Shown one piece after another: positions 16,770 to 24,174 of a DNA stretch of 33,940 bases. A model generated the notes under the pieces. It was not told where the DNA came from. It worked only from the letters and a program-made list of their open reading frames with translations, and searched no databases. The translations under genes were made by a program, and so were the position numbers. Every line of letters starts with the position of its first letter. Positions within the stretch are counted from its first letter, which is position 1. The DNA comes from Bradyrhizobium sp. YR681. GTDB lineage: Bacteria; Pseudomonadota; Alphaproteobacteria; Rhizobiales; Xanthobacteraceae. The DNA is taken from contig NZ_AKIY01000187.1 of NCBI RefSeq assembly GCF_000282615.1, positions 1-33,940 of the forward strand, in the 5' to 3' direction.

Positions 16770-18629
16770 CTACGGCAAGTACGCGATCGGTATCCAGACG
16801 GCCGGGCTCTTGTCGAAATCCTCCCTGTGCGCCTCGAGAAAGCGACTCAAGATTGCTCCGGCGTCCTGGATGCGCCTGGCCATGGCCAGCCGCTCTGCGG
16901 GGTTCATCCCCGAGAGATCGCCGATATTGATGTCGAGCAGTCTGGTCCGAAACTGGATTCCGAGCTGCTTCTTCACCGTCGTATCGACGTTTTCCGAGGG
17001 ATCGTAGGCCTCGCCATCGATCGCGGCCAGGATTTGGACGGCACATTCCTTCAGCGCGGCCGCATCGACGCTGATCGCGCCAAACGAGGAGAACTGGGCG
17101 ATCAGGCGCTCAAGCGTCTGCTTGTCGATCTGGATGACCGGCTCGAGCAGCTCGTCGTTCTCCACGAGGTATCCCTGACTGAGCAACGCGCCCTTGCCGG
17201 CGTCGATGGAGAACCCGATACCGGCCGCGCGGAGGCGGGCGAGCTTTTCGCCATCGAGGACGGCGAGCGGCAGCTTCATGTTCCCCGGCTCACCGGACTG
17301 CACGAAGGAAAGATCTTTTTGGCCTTCGACATAGGTCTCCCGCGCCGTGGCAACAATGCGCTCCACGAGAGCGGCCGCGATCTGTCGGGTTTGATCGGTG
17401 CCGTCTTCCTTGCCGCCGCGAATGAACGTTCCGCCGGTGGCTTCGCCGAGCGTCGACAGCACGGGGCCCAGATTTGGGCTCGCCCGGGGGAAGTTCTGGA
17501 CCGAAATGACCTTGATGCCGTCGTCGACCAGATCGGCAGCAACCATGGACGGGGTGAGCCCCGCAGGCACGCCGTCGTGAATCTTGCCTATGGTCGTCGG
17601 CTTTGCGTCGTCACCCAGCACGGCAACGACGAGTTTGCGCCCCGCATCGTCCCACGGAAAGAAATGCTGGGCGATGTAGACGGCATCCAGCACCGGCTCG
17701 GCGGGATCTCCGCCCCCTCTCATGAAGGAGCCCCTCGCGGCATATCTCAACGCGCTGATCGCGTTGCCGACGTTCTGGGGCTCGATCACCAGGTACTTCT
17801 CCTCGTCCGTCTCGTCGCGGAAGAAGACGAAACCAATGCGCAGGGCATTCAGGATGTCTTTGGGCAGACCATCCACAGCTGCCTTGAGCCGGTCGGCGAT
17901 GGCCGAAGCCAGCCTGTCCATGTCGGACGTCGCGTCGTATGCGACCGCGACCGTCGTGCTGGTCATCGCCTTCTCGAGCTTCTTGAGCAGCGCATCGTTG
18001 CGGCCACCGCCCGGCTCCCCGAAGACGATCTTCGCGTCAGGCGACGTCGCCGGAAGCAGAACCCTGAAAATCCGTTTCTCGAGAGTGCCGCGCAATTTCT
18101 CGCGCCTGCTGTCCAGCACGGGAAAAGGACGCATCGCAGGCTCGCGGCGCAGGATGCTCTGCAAATCGTCCCGAAAAGAGGGTGGCGCCAGCTTGGCATC
18201 ACCGGACCCGAGAAACTTGCGCAGGCTCTCCGCATCATGCCAGGCGACGACTTCCGGGCGCGCGGCGTCAAGGGCGAACGGACCGGGACGCAAGGCTTCG
18301 CGCGTCGGCCAGACATGCACCTCGCTCTTGAGGACATAGCCGGTCTTGCCGGCCCCGGCCTGCTCGACGGTCTGGGCCCGAACGCTGGTGATCTTGTAGA
18401 ACTGCCCCTCCTCGCAGATGACATGGTAGGGCGTGAGCGGGGCAAGCGTGAAGGCCGTCTCCTTGCTGTCCGAACCGGCCCTGACCTCGATCCTGTCCGA
18501 GCCGCCGACCACCTTGACGATGAAGCCATCGTCGGTGGTCTTCATGCTGGCGGACTCGCAGCCTGCGGCCGCACTTGAAAAGACGAGCAGGCCTCCCAGG
18601 ATCGGCGCGAGCACAAGTCCCTTGGACAT
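16770..18629 (-). CDS. Exported SH3b-VWA protein with altered MIDAS, first gene of the minus-strand operon
   Basis: 619 aa, with the same architecture as the next gene: signal peptide ending near AAAG-C24, SH3b-like domain ~30-105 (GFIVKVVGGSD, QFYKIT, VWPTREAL), VWA from ~225, helical C-terminus ending DKSPAVW. The cysteine after A-A-G could be a lipidation site, but the lipobox lacks the usual Leu. The MIDAS motif reads DATSD at 232-236 (17922-17936) instead of DxTxS, so the last metal-coordinating hydroxyl is replaced by Asp, while the GGGDPAEP loop is kept. Metal binding may be lost or changed. The ATG at 18629 has GTGGGGA upstream. The leader carries a 13-bp tandem repeat at 18642-18667. 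The gene is divergent from the 18879 gene, with 249 nt between start codons, and 98 nt separate it from its paralogue. Confidence 0.85.
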   Translation of the reverse strand: MSKGLVLAPILGGLLVFSSAAAGCESASMKTTDDGFIVKVVGGSDRIEVRAGSDSKETAFTLAPLTPYHVICEEGQFYKITSVRAQTVEQAGAGKTGYVLKSEVHVWPTREALRPGPFALDAARPEVVAWHDAESLRKFLGSGDAKLAPPSFRDDLQSILRREPAMRPFPVLDSRREKLRGTLEKRIFRVLLPATSPDAKIVFGEPGGGRNDALLKKLEKAMTSTTVAVAYDATSDMDRLASAIADRLKAAVDGLPKDILNALRIGFVFFRDETDEEKYLVIEPQNVGNAISALRYAARGSFMRGGGDPAEPVLDAVYIAQHFFPWDDAGRKLVVAVLGDDAKPTTIGKIHDGVPAGLTPSMVAADLVDDGIKVISVQNFPRASPNLGPVLSTLGEATGGTFIRGGKEDGTDQTRQIAAALVERIVATARETYVEGQKDLSFVQSGEPGNMKLPLAVLDGEKLARLRAAGIGFSIDAGKGALLSQGYLVENDELLEPVIQIDKQTLERLIAQFSSFGAISVDAAALKECAVQILAAIDGEAYDPSENVDTTVKKQLGIQFRTRLLDINIGDLSGMNPAERLAMARRIQDAGAILSRFLEAHREDFDKSPAVWIPIAYLP

Positions 18630-18641
18630 GTTTCCCCACTT

Positions 18642-18667
18642 TCAAATCGTGCAATCAAATCGTGCAA
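18642..18667. repeat. Perfect 13-bp tandem repeat upstream of the operon's first gene
   Basis: TCAAATCGTGCAA occurs twice head to tail (18642-18654, 18655-18667), ending 12 nt before the ATG at 18629 on the minus strand. The position in a divergent intergenic region fits an operator or a leader element; I know of no matching described site. Confidence 0.85.
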
Positions 18668-18878
18668 AATGACGGACCGGAAGGCTACGCCAGCCGCCCG
18701 GAGAGTCTCATTCGTCCTCACCGGTGACCAACATTGACGGCACCGATGTACAGGCAAGCGGTCCGGATGCTAGGCATTGATCGGCGTTTGGTCTATCTAG
18801 ATATCTTGAGTTGCATTGCATCTCGGGCGGTTTTTCCGAGTAATTTTCAGCGTCTTTTTCTCGCGGGACTGTGACTCG

Positions 18879-21170
18879 ATGATTCGCGGCAAGGCCAACA
18901 GGCTGATCCTGGCACTATGCTTTGTCCTGGCTCCCCTGACCGATCGGATTGCACGGGCCCAGGCCGCCAAACCAGAAGCCTGGTACCATCAATGCGCGAA
19001 CTGGACGCCTCCCCCCTGGGACAAGCCGGGCACCAAACGATTGCTGTTTCCGGTCAAGCTGCCGCCCGGGGAATTTCCCGGGACGTTCACCCGGAATAGC
19101 AGGAGTGATGCCGGAGCATTCGTGTCTCCCGGCGACATCGTCGTCAGCCTGATCAGCGAGCCCGGGCGCACCGAGCCTTCAACCCAGTTCGTCACGCGAT
19201 CGGGAGCGCCGATCGAGTTTTTTGCGGACGCCTCGGATGCACGGCGGATCGTCAGCAACGGCCGACTGGCCAGCGCTCCTCCGTTTGGATCCGCCCTCTA
19301 TGCCATCGCATGTGTGAAAAGTGCATCCGGCGCCCTCGTGCAGGATGAAACGGCTCCCGGGCGTCCGACGAGGATGGCGACGCCCTCCGATGGGGAGCCC
19401 AGGCTGATCGACCTTTTCGCCAGCCGCGAGACATCCGTCGCAGAGCGAAGCCGCCGCGGTGCCGTGGACGCACCAACCAGCGCTCCTGCTGCGAGCGGCG
19501 CAAATCCGCCGGCTTCCCCGAAAATCTCCGACTTGTTCGGCGGAGCGGCGGCCTCGCCGTCCGACGACCCCAAATCGGGCAGAGACGGCACGCCCGCCAG
19601 CGCGCCCGGGCGGCCGGGCGCGGCGGCGATATCGCCGGAAAGCCCGGCAACACCCGCCGACACCGCGACGGCGCCGACGGTCAAGGCGCCGGAGGCCGCC
19701 GGCCGGGACGGCGTATCGTCGCGCGCCGTGTGCGACGCCCGAAGCCTGGCCCCGCTTTCCATGCCAAACGGGACCATGGTCACCTCCTTGCAAGCAGTCG
19801 GGATCCGCAACGGCGCGGGGCAGGCCAAAGGTTTTGAATATTCCGGCAGCGACACGCGGCCGCTCGGCGACCGCCTGAATATCGGCAGCAGTGCGCGGCA
19901 ACTCGTTCCTTACGAGGTTGTCGCGGAACGGCGCCTTGGCTCGGAGCCGCTCCTTGTGTCGATCGCAGGCGCGGAGCCAGACCGGCGCGCCATCGGCGTT
20001 GCGAAGACCGCCAAAACAATCAGGACCATCGTGGTCGCCGGCGCCGCCGAGCTTTCGATGTCGGGGCTGGACCTGGTCGGCCGCGAATTGAAAAAGCCGG
20101 GCGGAGAGGCCGTGAGGCTCGAGATCGAATGGCATTCCATCGATGAGACCGGCGCGGTCAGGCACGCCGGCAGCTATTCCTCCTTCGAGCAGCTCGTGAA
20201 GGAGGCCGCAGCCAGGAACCGGGAGCGGCCGGATGTCCTCGGCGAGAGCCAGCTTCTGACGTTGTTCGACGATGTCGAGAAGCTGCTGAAGGCGCAGACG
20301 CGACCGTTCGACAAGGTGTTCTGGATCAAGGGTGCGTACGCGATCCCGAGCAGCATCCCGCGCCGTTTCGAGCGGCTCATCGCAACGGTATCGTCCAGCA
20401 GCGCCGCGCCCCACACGCCTTCGGGCCAGTTGGGGAAATGGCTTGTCGTCGTCACCTCGCGCATGCCGGGCTTCAGCCTCGCCTATCTGAAGGAGCCGAT
20501 CTATTCGCTCCAGATCGGCGACGTCATCGAGGAGGCGGAGGCGAGCGCCGGTCCCCGTCATCTGATCAGCGATCCCGTCGTGCTCGCGGCCCGCTTGCGG
20601 TCGACCGGGAGCGCCGCGAAGACCGACGGCGAAACCGCACGCCCCGCGCCGATCGCGAAGCTCGCATTCGACGCCCGGGATGTTTTCGCCGAGCGCGGCT
20701 ATGTGCTGTCGCCGGACGCGGCCGTGGCGCTTCAGATCCATCTTCAGCGCGTTTCGCGCCTGTGGGACGCGGCGGGTTTGCGACCGGAGACACTGACGGG
20801 ACTCGAGAACGGGACCGGCAAGCCGCAAGCTGCAATGCTCGACATCCTCCAGGCGAGCGAGCGCAGCAAGTATCCCCAGCTGCCAGGCCTGCTGCCGGAC
20901 TGGTTTCGCAAGCCCGTCAGGACGCTGACCCCCGACGAAGCCAAATCGGCCGGAGCCGCCGTCGCCGCTTATCTGGCCGGCGTCAACAGGCTCGCCGTCG
21001 CCGCGCGCGAGGCAACCGCAAATCCGCATTTCGACTGCCAGCTCCTTTACGTCGCCGAAGCATCGTTCGGCTTCGACCGGCTGGGGCGGCCGGCTGCCTC
21101 CAAGAGCCTCGCGACCGGATCCGACCCCCGCTCCAGATCGACGGGGCCCAAACTCCCACCGGTCCGTTGA
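18879..21170 (+). CDS. Large secreted protein of unknown function, paralogue of the gene at 9510
   Basis: 763 aa from the ATG at 18879, which gives a normal signal peptide (core LILALCFVLAPL, cleavage near ARAQA); the frame is open 63 nt further upstream only from a TTG. The N-terminal domain (~30-146) keeps the paired Cys of the 9510 gene product (C39 and C146). A very long Ala/Pro/Ser/Gly linker (~147-285) contains RLIDLF (175-180) and KISDLF (215-220). The C-terminal region from ~290 to ~735 aligns well with that paralogue throughout (VPYEVV, AGAAELSMSGLDL, FWIKGAYAIPSSIP, HTPSGQLGKW, ERGYVLS). The final ~25 residues are basic and specific to this copy. It is divergent from the seven-gene operon, whereas its paralogue sits inside that operon. 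Confidence 0.82.
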   Translation: MIRGKANRLILALCFVLAPLTDRIARAQAAKPEAWYHQCANWTPPPWDKPGTKRLLFPVKLPPGEFPGTFTRNSRSDAGAFVSPGDIVVSLISEPGRTEPSTQFVTRSGAPIEFFADASDARRIVSNGRLASAPPFGSALYAIACVKSASGALVQDETAPGRPTRMATPSDGEPRLIDLFASRETSVAERSRRGAVDAPTSAPAASGANPPASPKISDLFGGAAASPSDDPKSGRDGTPASAPGRPGAAAISPESPATPADTATAPTVKAPEAAGRDGVSSRAVCDARSLAPLSMPNGTMVTSLQAVGIRNGAGQAKGFEYSGSDTRPLGDRLNIGSSARQLVPYEVVAERRLGSEPLLVSIAGAEPDRRAIGVAKTAKTIRTIVVAGAAELSMSGLDLVGRELKKPGGEAVRLEIEWHSIDETGAVRHAGSYSSFEQLVKEAAARNRERPDVLGESQLLTLFDDVEKLLKAQTRPFDKVFWIKGAYAIPSSIPRRFERLIATVSSSSAAPHTPSGQLGKWLVVVTSRMPGFSLAYLKEPIYSLQIGDVIEEAEASAGPRHLISDPVVLAARLRSTGSAAKTDGETARPAPIAKLAFDARDVFAERGYVLSPDAAVALQIHLQRVSRLWDAAGLRPETLTGLENGTGKPQAAMLDILQASERSKYPQLPGLLPDWFRKPVRTLTPDEAKSAGAAVAAYLAGVNRLAVAAREATANPHFDCQLLYVAEASFGFDRLGRPAASKSLATGSDPRSRSTGPKLPPVR

Positions 21171-21226
21171 AGCAGGCACCGCCGCGCAACCGCGCGCATC
21201 GACACCTCGCCCGGCGATCGAACGAG

Positions 21227-21255
21227 TTGCAAAGCTTTTGGGCAAACCGCATAAT
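21227..21255 (+). promoter_or_regulatory. Candidate sigma70-type promoter
   Basis: TTGCAA (21227-21232), a 17-nt spacer, then CATAAT (21250-21255), lying in the gap between the 18879 and 21411 genes. A start near 21262 would leave a leader of about 150 nt before the ATG at 21411, or about 77 nt before the alternative TTG at 21339. Elements seen directly; activity inferred. Confidence 0.4.
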
Positions 21256-21410
21256 ATTGGACAGGCGATGGGGTCGACAGCGCGACCGCTCATGCAAGCG
21301 ATCCACCTTCGATCAACCACATCTTTTTTTGCTCGGGGTTGAAGTCATTTTGTGGCCCGCAAGGACCACGCATCCTGTTGATTGGCGCTTTTGTTCGGGC
21401 AGCACGGAGC

Positions 21411-22592
21411 ATGGTGAAGCGACACGCGTTCTCGATCGGCATCCTTGCCGTGACCTTGCTCGCAGGCCCGACGTCCGCCGAGGTCTATTTCAGCGACGCC
21501 ACCGTGGAAATTTCCGGTAGCGGACCGCGGACCTCGCGGAATTGCACGGTGGTTCTGAAGCCGGTGAAAACCCGCGACGGCGATCTCGCCCCGCAGCTGA
21601 GCCTGGTGACATCGGGGCAATCCCGCTTGTCGCTGGACCTCGCCATGGCCGGCCAATATTCCGCGCCCGTCGTCGTGCAGAACAACATCCGCCGCCCGTT
21701 CGCGAGGGCCGACAACGTCTCGACCGAGCAATTTCGGCTCTCGGATATCGGCCGGACGCTTGCGTCGCGACGATTGTTCTTCGTCACCGCGCAACGCCTC
21801 GACAACGCAAAATACGCCAGCGGCCGCTACGAACGCCTCGATTTCGACGCGCTGCTGGCCCGGATCGAGGCCCACTGCCCGTTCGATGCCGAGAGTCTGA
21901 TGGCCGACATCGCGGCGCGGCAGCGCGCGGAGCAATCATTGTCGATCTCCGCGCCGGACCTCGTGTTCATGCGCTGGACGCTCAACAAGAAATACGGGGA
22001 GAGTTCGGCCAGGCCGGATCCGGCCTACGCGCTGTCGCCGCAGGAGCGCAGCTATCTCAAACGCTACGCCGCCGACAACGGTCTGGCGATCTCGCAATAT
22101 CTGACGGCCGAGACGGCGCGGCTGCTCAGGGCCGAGGGGCAACAGATCGCCAATGCGGTCGTGCCGGTCCCCGCCCCAACGCCGGCGGCTGCGACGCCAT
22201 GGCCGCCACTTCCGCCCGGCCCGAAGCAGAATTTCTGGTCGCACAACGGGTCGAGGGTCCAGCTCAAATCCGATCCCGAAAAACCCGGCCGCATCTTCGT
22301 TTATGAGGCCCCCTCCGAGGATCTGCGGCGAAGCGGAGTGAGCAGCGGGACCATCCTGTTCAGGGGGGGACGGACCGGCAACCGGTATGCGGGCACGGCG
22401 TATGCGTTCGCGGCGGGCTGTACCGCCGCCTCCTACGAGGTCGCCGGAAACGTCTCCGAAGACCAGCGCCAGGTCGTGTTGCAAGGACTGGCCCCGGTCC
22501 AGGCTTCCGGCTGCAGGATCACCGGCCGGCGGGTCGAGACCCTGACCTTCGTCTTTCACGACGCGCAGGACAATTGGGGCGAAGCTCGCTAG
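21411..22592 (+). CDS. Secreted protein: shared N-terminal module plus a beta-rich C-terminal domain
   Basis: 393 aa. The ATG at 21411 gives a clean signal peptide (FSIGILAVTLLAG, cleavage after PTSA); a TTG at 21339 would add 24 residues and cannot be excluded, since the ribosome-binding site before 21411 is poor. Residues ~24-246 are the module shared with the genes at 1599 and 6629 (SRNCTV, RRLFFVTAQ, CPFDAESLMADI, NGLAISQYLTAETARLL). A short Pro/Ala linker leads to a ~125-residue domain (~266-393) starting FWSHNGSRVQL, with GTILFRG, YAGTAYAF and two or three Cys. The pattern suggests a small beta-sandwich or barrel, which I cannot name securely. It is 240 nt downstream of the 18879 gene, may have its own promoter, and converges on the lytic transglycosylase gene. 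Confidence 0.8.
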   Translation: MVKRHAFSIGILAVTLLAGPTSAEVYFSDATVEISGSGPRTSRNCTVVLKPVKTRDGDLAPQLSLVTSGQSRLSLDLAMAGQYSAPVVVQNNIRRPFARADNVSTEQFRLSDIGRTLASRRLFFVTAQRLDNAKYASGRYERLDFDALLARIEAHCPFDAESLMADIAARQRAEQSLSISAPDLVFMRWTLNKKYGESSARPDPAYALSPQERSYLKRYAADNGLAISQYLTAETARLLRAEGQQIANAVVPVPAPTPAAATPWPPLPPGPKQNFWSHNGSRVQLKSDPEKPGRIFVYEAPSEDLRRSGVSSGTILFRGGRTGNRYAGTAYAFAAGCTAASYEVAGNVSEDQRQVVLQGLAPVQASGCRITGRRVETLTFVFHDAQDNWGEAR

Positions 22593-22651
22593 CTTGCAGT
22601 CGCCTGAACGCAGCGCCCCACAATTCAAGCCGCAACGGAACGAGGTCCGGC

Positions 22652-23926
22652 TCAATTGCTGCGTTGGCTGCGCTGCGCGCCGCGCAACGTCTTGAGCAGG
22701 TCGAGCGTCGGATTGCCATCCGGGATCGAGCCTGCCGCGAGCTGAACGCTGCGGATGGCATCGCGCAGGTCGAAATCGATGTGCCCCTCGAACTCGTTCA
22801 CCTTGTAGCCGGCCGCAGCCAGCTCGCGCTGCAACTCGATCCTCTGTTCGCGCGAGAGCGGGTGATCGTCATCGGGCCATTGCTGGCGAACCGGTCCGCC
22901 GCCGACCAAACGGTCGGAGAGGAGCAGGACCGCGAGAGCGTAAACGTCGGAATTGTTATACTGCTTGATCGCGACAAAATTCTCGGTCGCGAGGAATGCT
23001 GGCCCCCGTGCGCCGCTCGGAAAGAGCAGATACGCCTCCGAGGCCGCGTTGTCGTCCTCCGGGAAGGCGCCGCCATCCGCGCGACGCAGCCCGCTGTCCG
23101 CCCACGCGCGAAACGAGGCGCGGCTGACGGAGAAGTCGAATCCGCCGGGAAGAACGACTTCAAAGCCCCATGACAGGCCGGGCTTCCATCCCTTCTTGCG
23201 CAGATAGTTTGCGATGGATGCGAGCACGTCGGGTGTGCTGGTCCAGATGTCCCGGCGGCCGTCACGCGAGAAGTCGACCGCATAGTCGATGAAGCTGGAC
23301 GGAAGGAATTGCGGCTGCCCCATGGCTCCGGCCCACGACCCGACGAACTGCCTGCGCGAGACGTCGCCGGACTGAAGGATGGCAAGGGCGCACAGCAATT
23401 CATTGCGGAAGAAGTCGCCGCGATATCTTGCGAGCGCCAGCGTCGCCAGCGAACGAATGACGTCCCGGTTGTCGTTGACCGCGCCGTAATTGGACTCGAC
23501 GCCCAGGATGCTCACCAGCACCGATGATTTGACCCCATACTCGCGCTCCACCCGGGCCAGAGTGTCCGACCACGTCGCGAGGCGGCGGCGCCCGCCCGCG
23601 ATCATGCCGGCCTCGATCCGCGATCCCAGATAGCGACCGACCGGCCTGGTGTACTCGGGTTGCTTTCTGGTCAGCGCCAGGACCTGCGGATCCGGCGACA
23701 CATCCGCAAACGCCGCGACGAAGACGTCCCGCCTGATCCCGCGCGCTTCCGCCTCGGGCCAGAGTTCACGTTCCAGGAATGTCCGGAAGGTCCCGGAATC
23801 AGCGGACTCTGCGTTGGCCGGCGCGACGATTGCGCTCAGCACCAGGGTCAGCCCCAAGGCGGCGAGCAACCCGCTGCATCGCGCGAGGCTGCCCTGGATC
23901 AATTGGCGGACAGCGCCAAAAGCCAT
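22652..23926 (-). CDS. MltB-type lytic murein transglycosylase
   Basis: Periplasmic enzyme cleaving the MurNAc-GlcNAc bond of peptidoglycan with formation of 1,6-anhydro-MurNAc. Numbered from an upstream in-frame ATG at 23974, the catalytic Glu is E160 in ILGVESNYG. SWAGAMGQPQFLPSSFIDYAVDF and YLRKKGWKPGLSWGFEV are characteristic of the SLT_2/MltB fold, and the last ~60 residues form a peptidoglycan-binding-1 domain. I prefer the ATG at 23926 (424 aa) because GGGA lies 7 nt upstream of it, and it leaves a signal peptide with the core LLAALGLTLVLSAIV ending APANA; the ATG at 23974 lacks a visible ribosome-binding site. It is tail to tail with the preceding secreted-protein gene, 59 nt apart. 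It could be a housekeeping enzyme or belong functionally to the envelope region next door. Confidence 0.92.
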   Translation of the reverse strand: MAFGAVRQLIQGSLARCSGLLAALGLTLVLSAIVAPANAESADSGTFRTFLERELWPEAEARGIRRDVFVAAFADVSPDPQVLALTRKQPEYTRPVGRYLGSRIEAGMIAGGRRRLATWSDTLARVEREYGVKSSVLVSILGVESNYGAVNDNRDVIRSLATLALARYRGDFFRNELLCALAILQSGDVSRRQFVGSWAGAMGQPQFLPSSFIDYAVDFSRDGRRDIWTSTPDVLASIANYLRKKGWKPGLSWGFEVVLPGGFDFSVSRASFRAWADSGLRRADGGAFPEDDNAASEAYLLFPSGARGPAFLATENFVAIKQYNNSDVYALAVLLLSDRLVGGGPVRQQWPDDDHPLSREQRIELQRELAAAGYKVNEFEGHIDFDLRDAIRSVQLAAGSIPDGNPTLDLLKTLRGAQRSQRSN

Positions 23927-24029
23927 CACAAGGTCCCGGAAAAAGCTGCTGCCTGAATTTCCGGGAGCTGGCATGCGGGGAATTTTTCGGGGGTAGAAAA
24001 GACCAAAGCTTTTAAGTATTTGAAATTAT

Positions 24030-24106
24030 TGGTCGGAGTGGCAGGATTCGAACCTGCGACCCCTGCGTCCCGAACGCAGTGCTCTACCGGGCTGAGCCAC
24101 ACTCCG
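24030..24106 (-). tRNA. tRNA-Pro (anticodon CGG)
   Basis: On the minus strand the cloverleaf is complete: acceptor CGGAGTG/CACTCCG, D stem GCTC/GAGC, anticodon stem CTGCG/CGCAG with loop TTCGGGA (anticodon CGG, reading CCG), T stem GCAGG/CCTGC with loop TTCGAAT, discriminator A and an encoded CCA (24030-24032). 77 nt in total. It lies between the transglycosylase gene and the divergent sua5 gene. Confidence 0.97.
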
Positions 24107-24174
24107 ACAAGAGGCCGGCTTATAGCGTCGGGTGTGGCGCACCGCAAGCGGCCGAGTTGAGGAATTTTATCCCT

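Noticed and set aside
8099..21320. Very long open frames antisense to the operon and to the 18879 gene, several over 450 codons (e.g. 12242-14665 and 16728-18578 on plus, 19179-21320 on minus).
   Set aside because: They mirror real genes with recognisable domains, have Arg/His/Asp-rich shadow composition typical of GC-rich antisense frames, and show no domains or signal peptides.
1599..22592. A type VI secretion or polymorphic toxin-immunity locus.
   Set aside because: No Tss, Hcp, VgrG, PAAR or kinase genes are present, and no small immunity-like gene follows each variable C-terminal domain.
24030..24106. tRNA-Pro 3' end as an attachment site for an integrated element covering the accessory region.
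   Set aside because: No integrase gene and no second copy of the tRNA 3' sequence near the other end of the region in this window; a housekeeping-type transglycosylase lies between.
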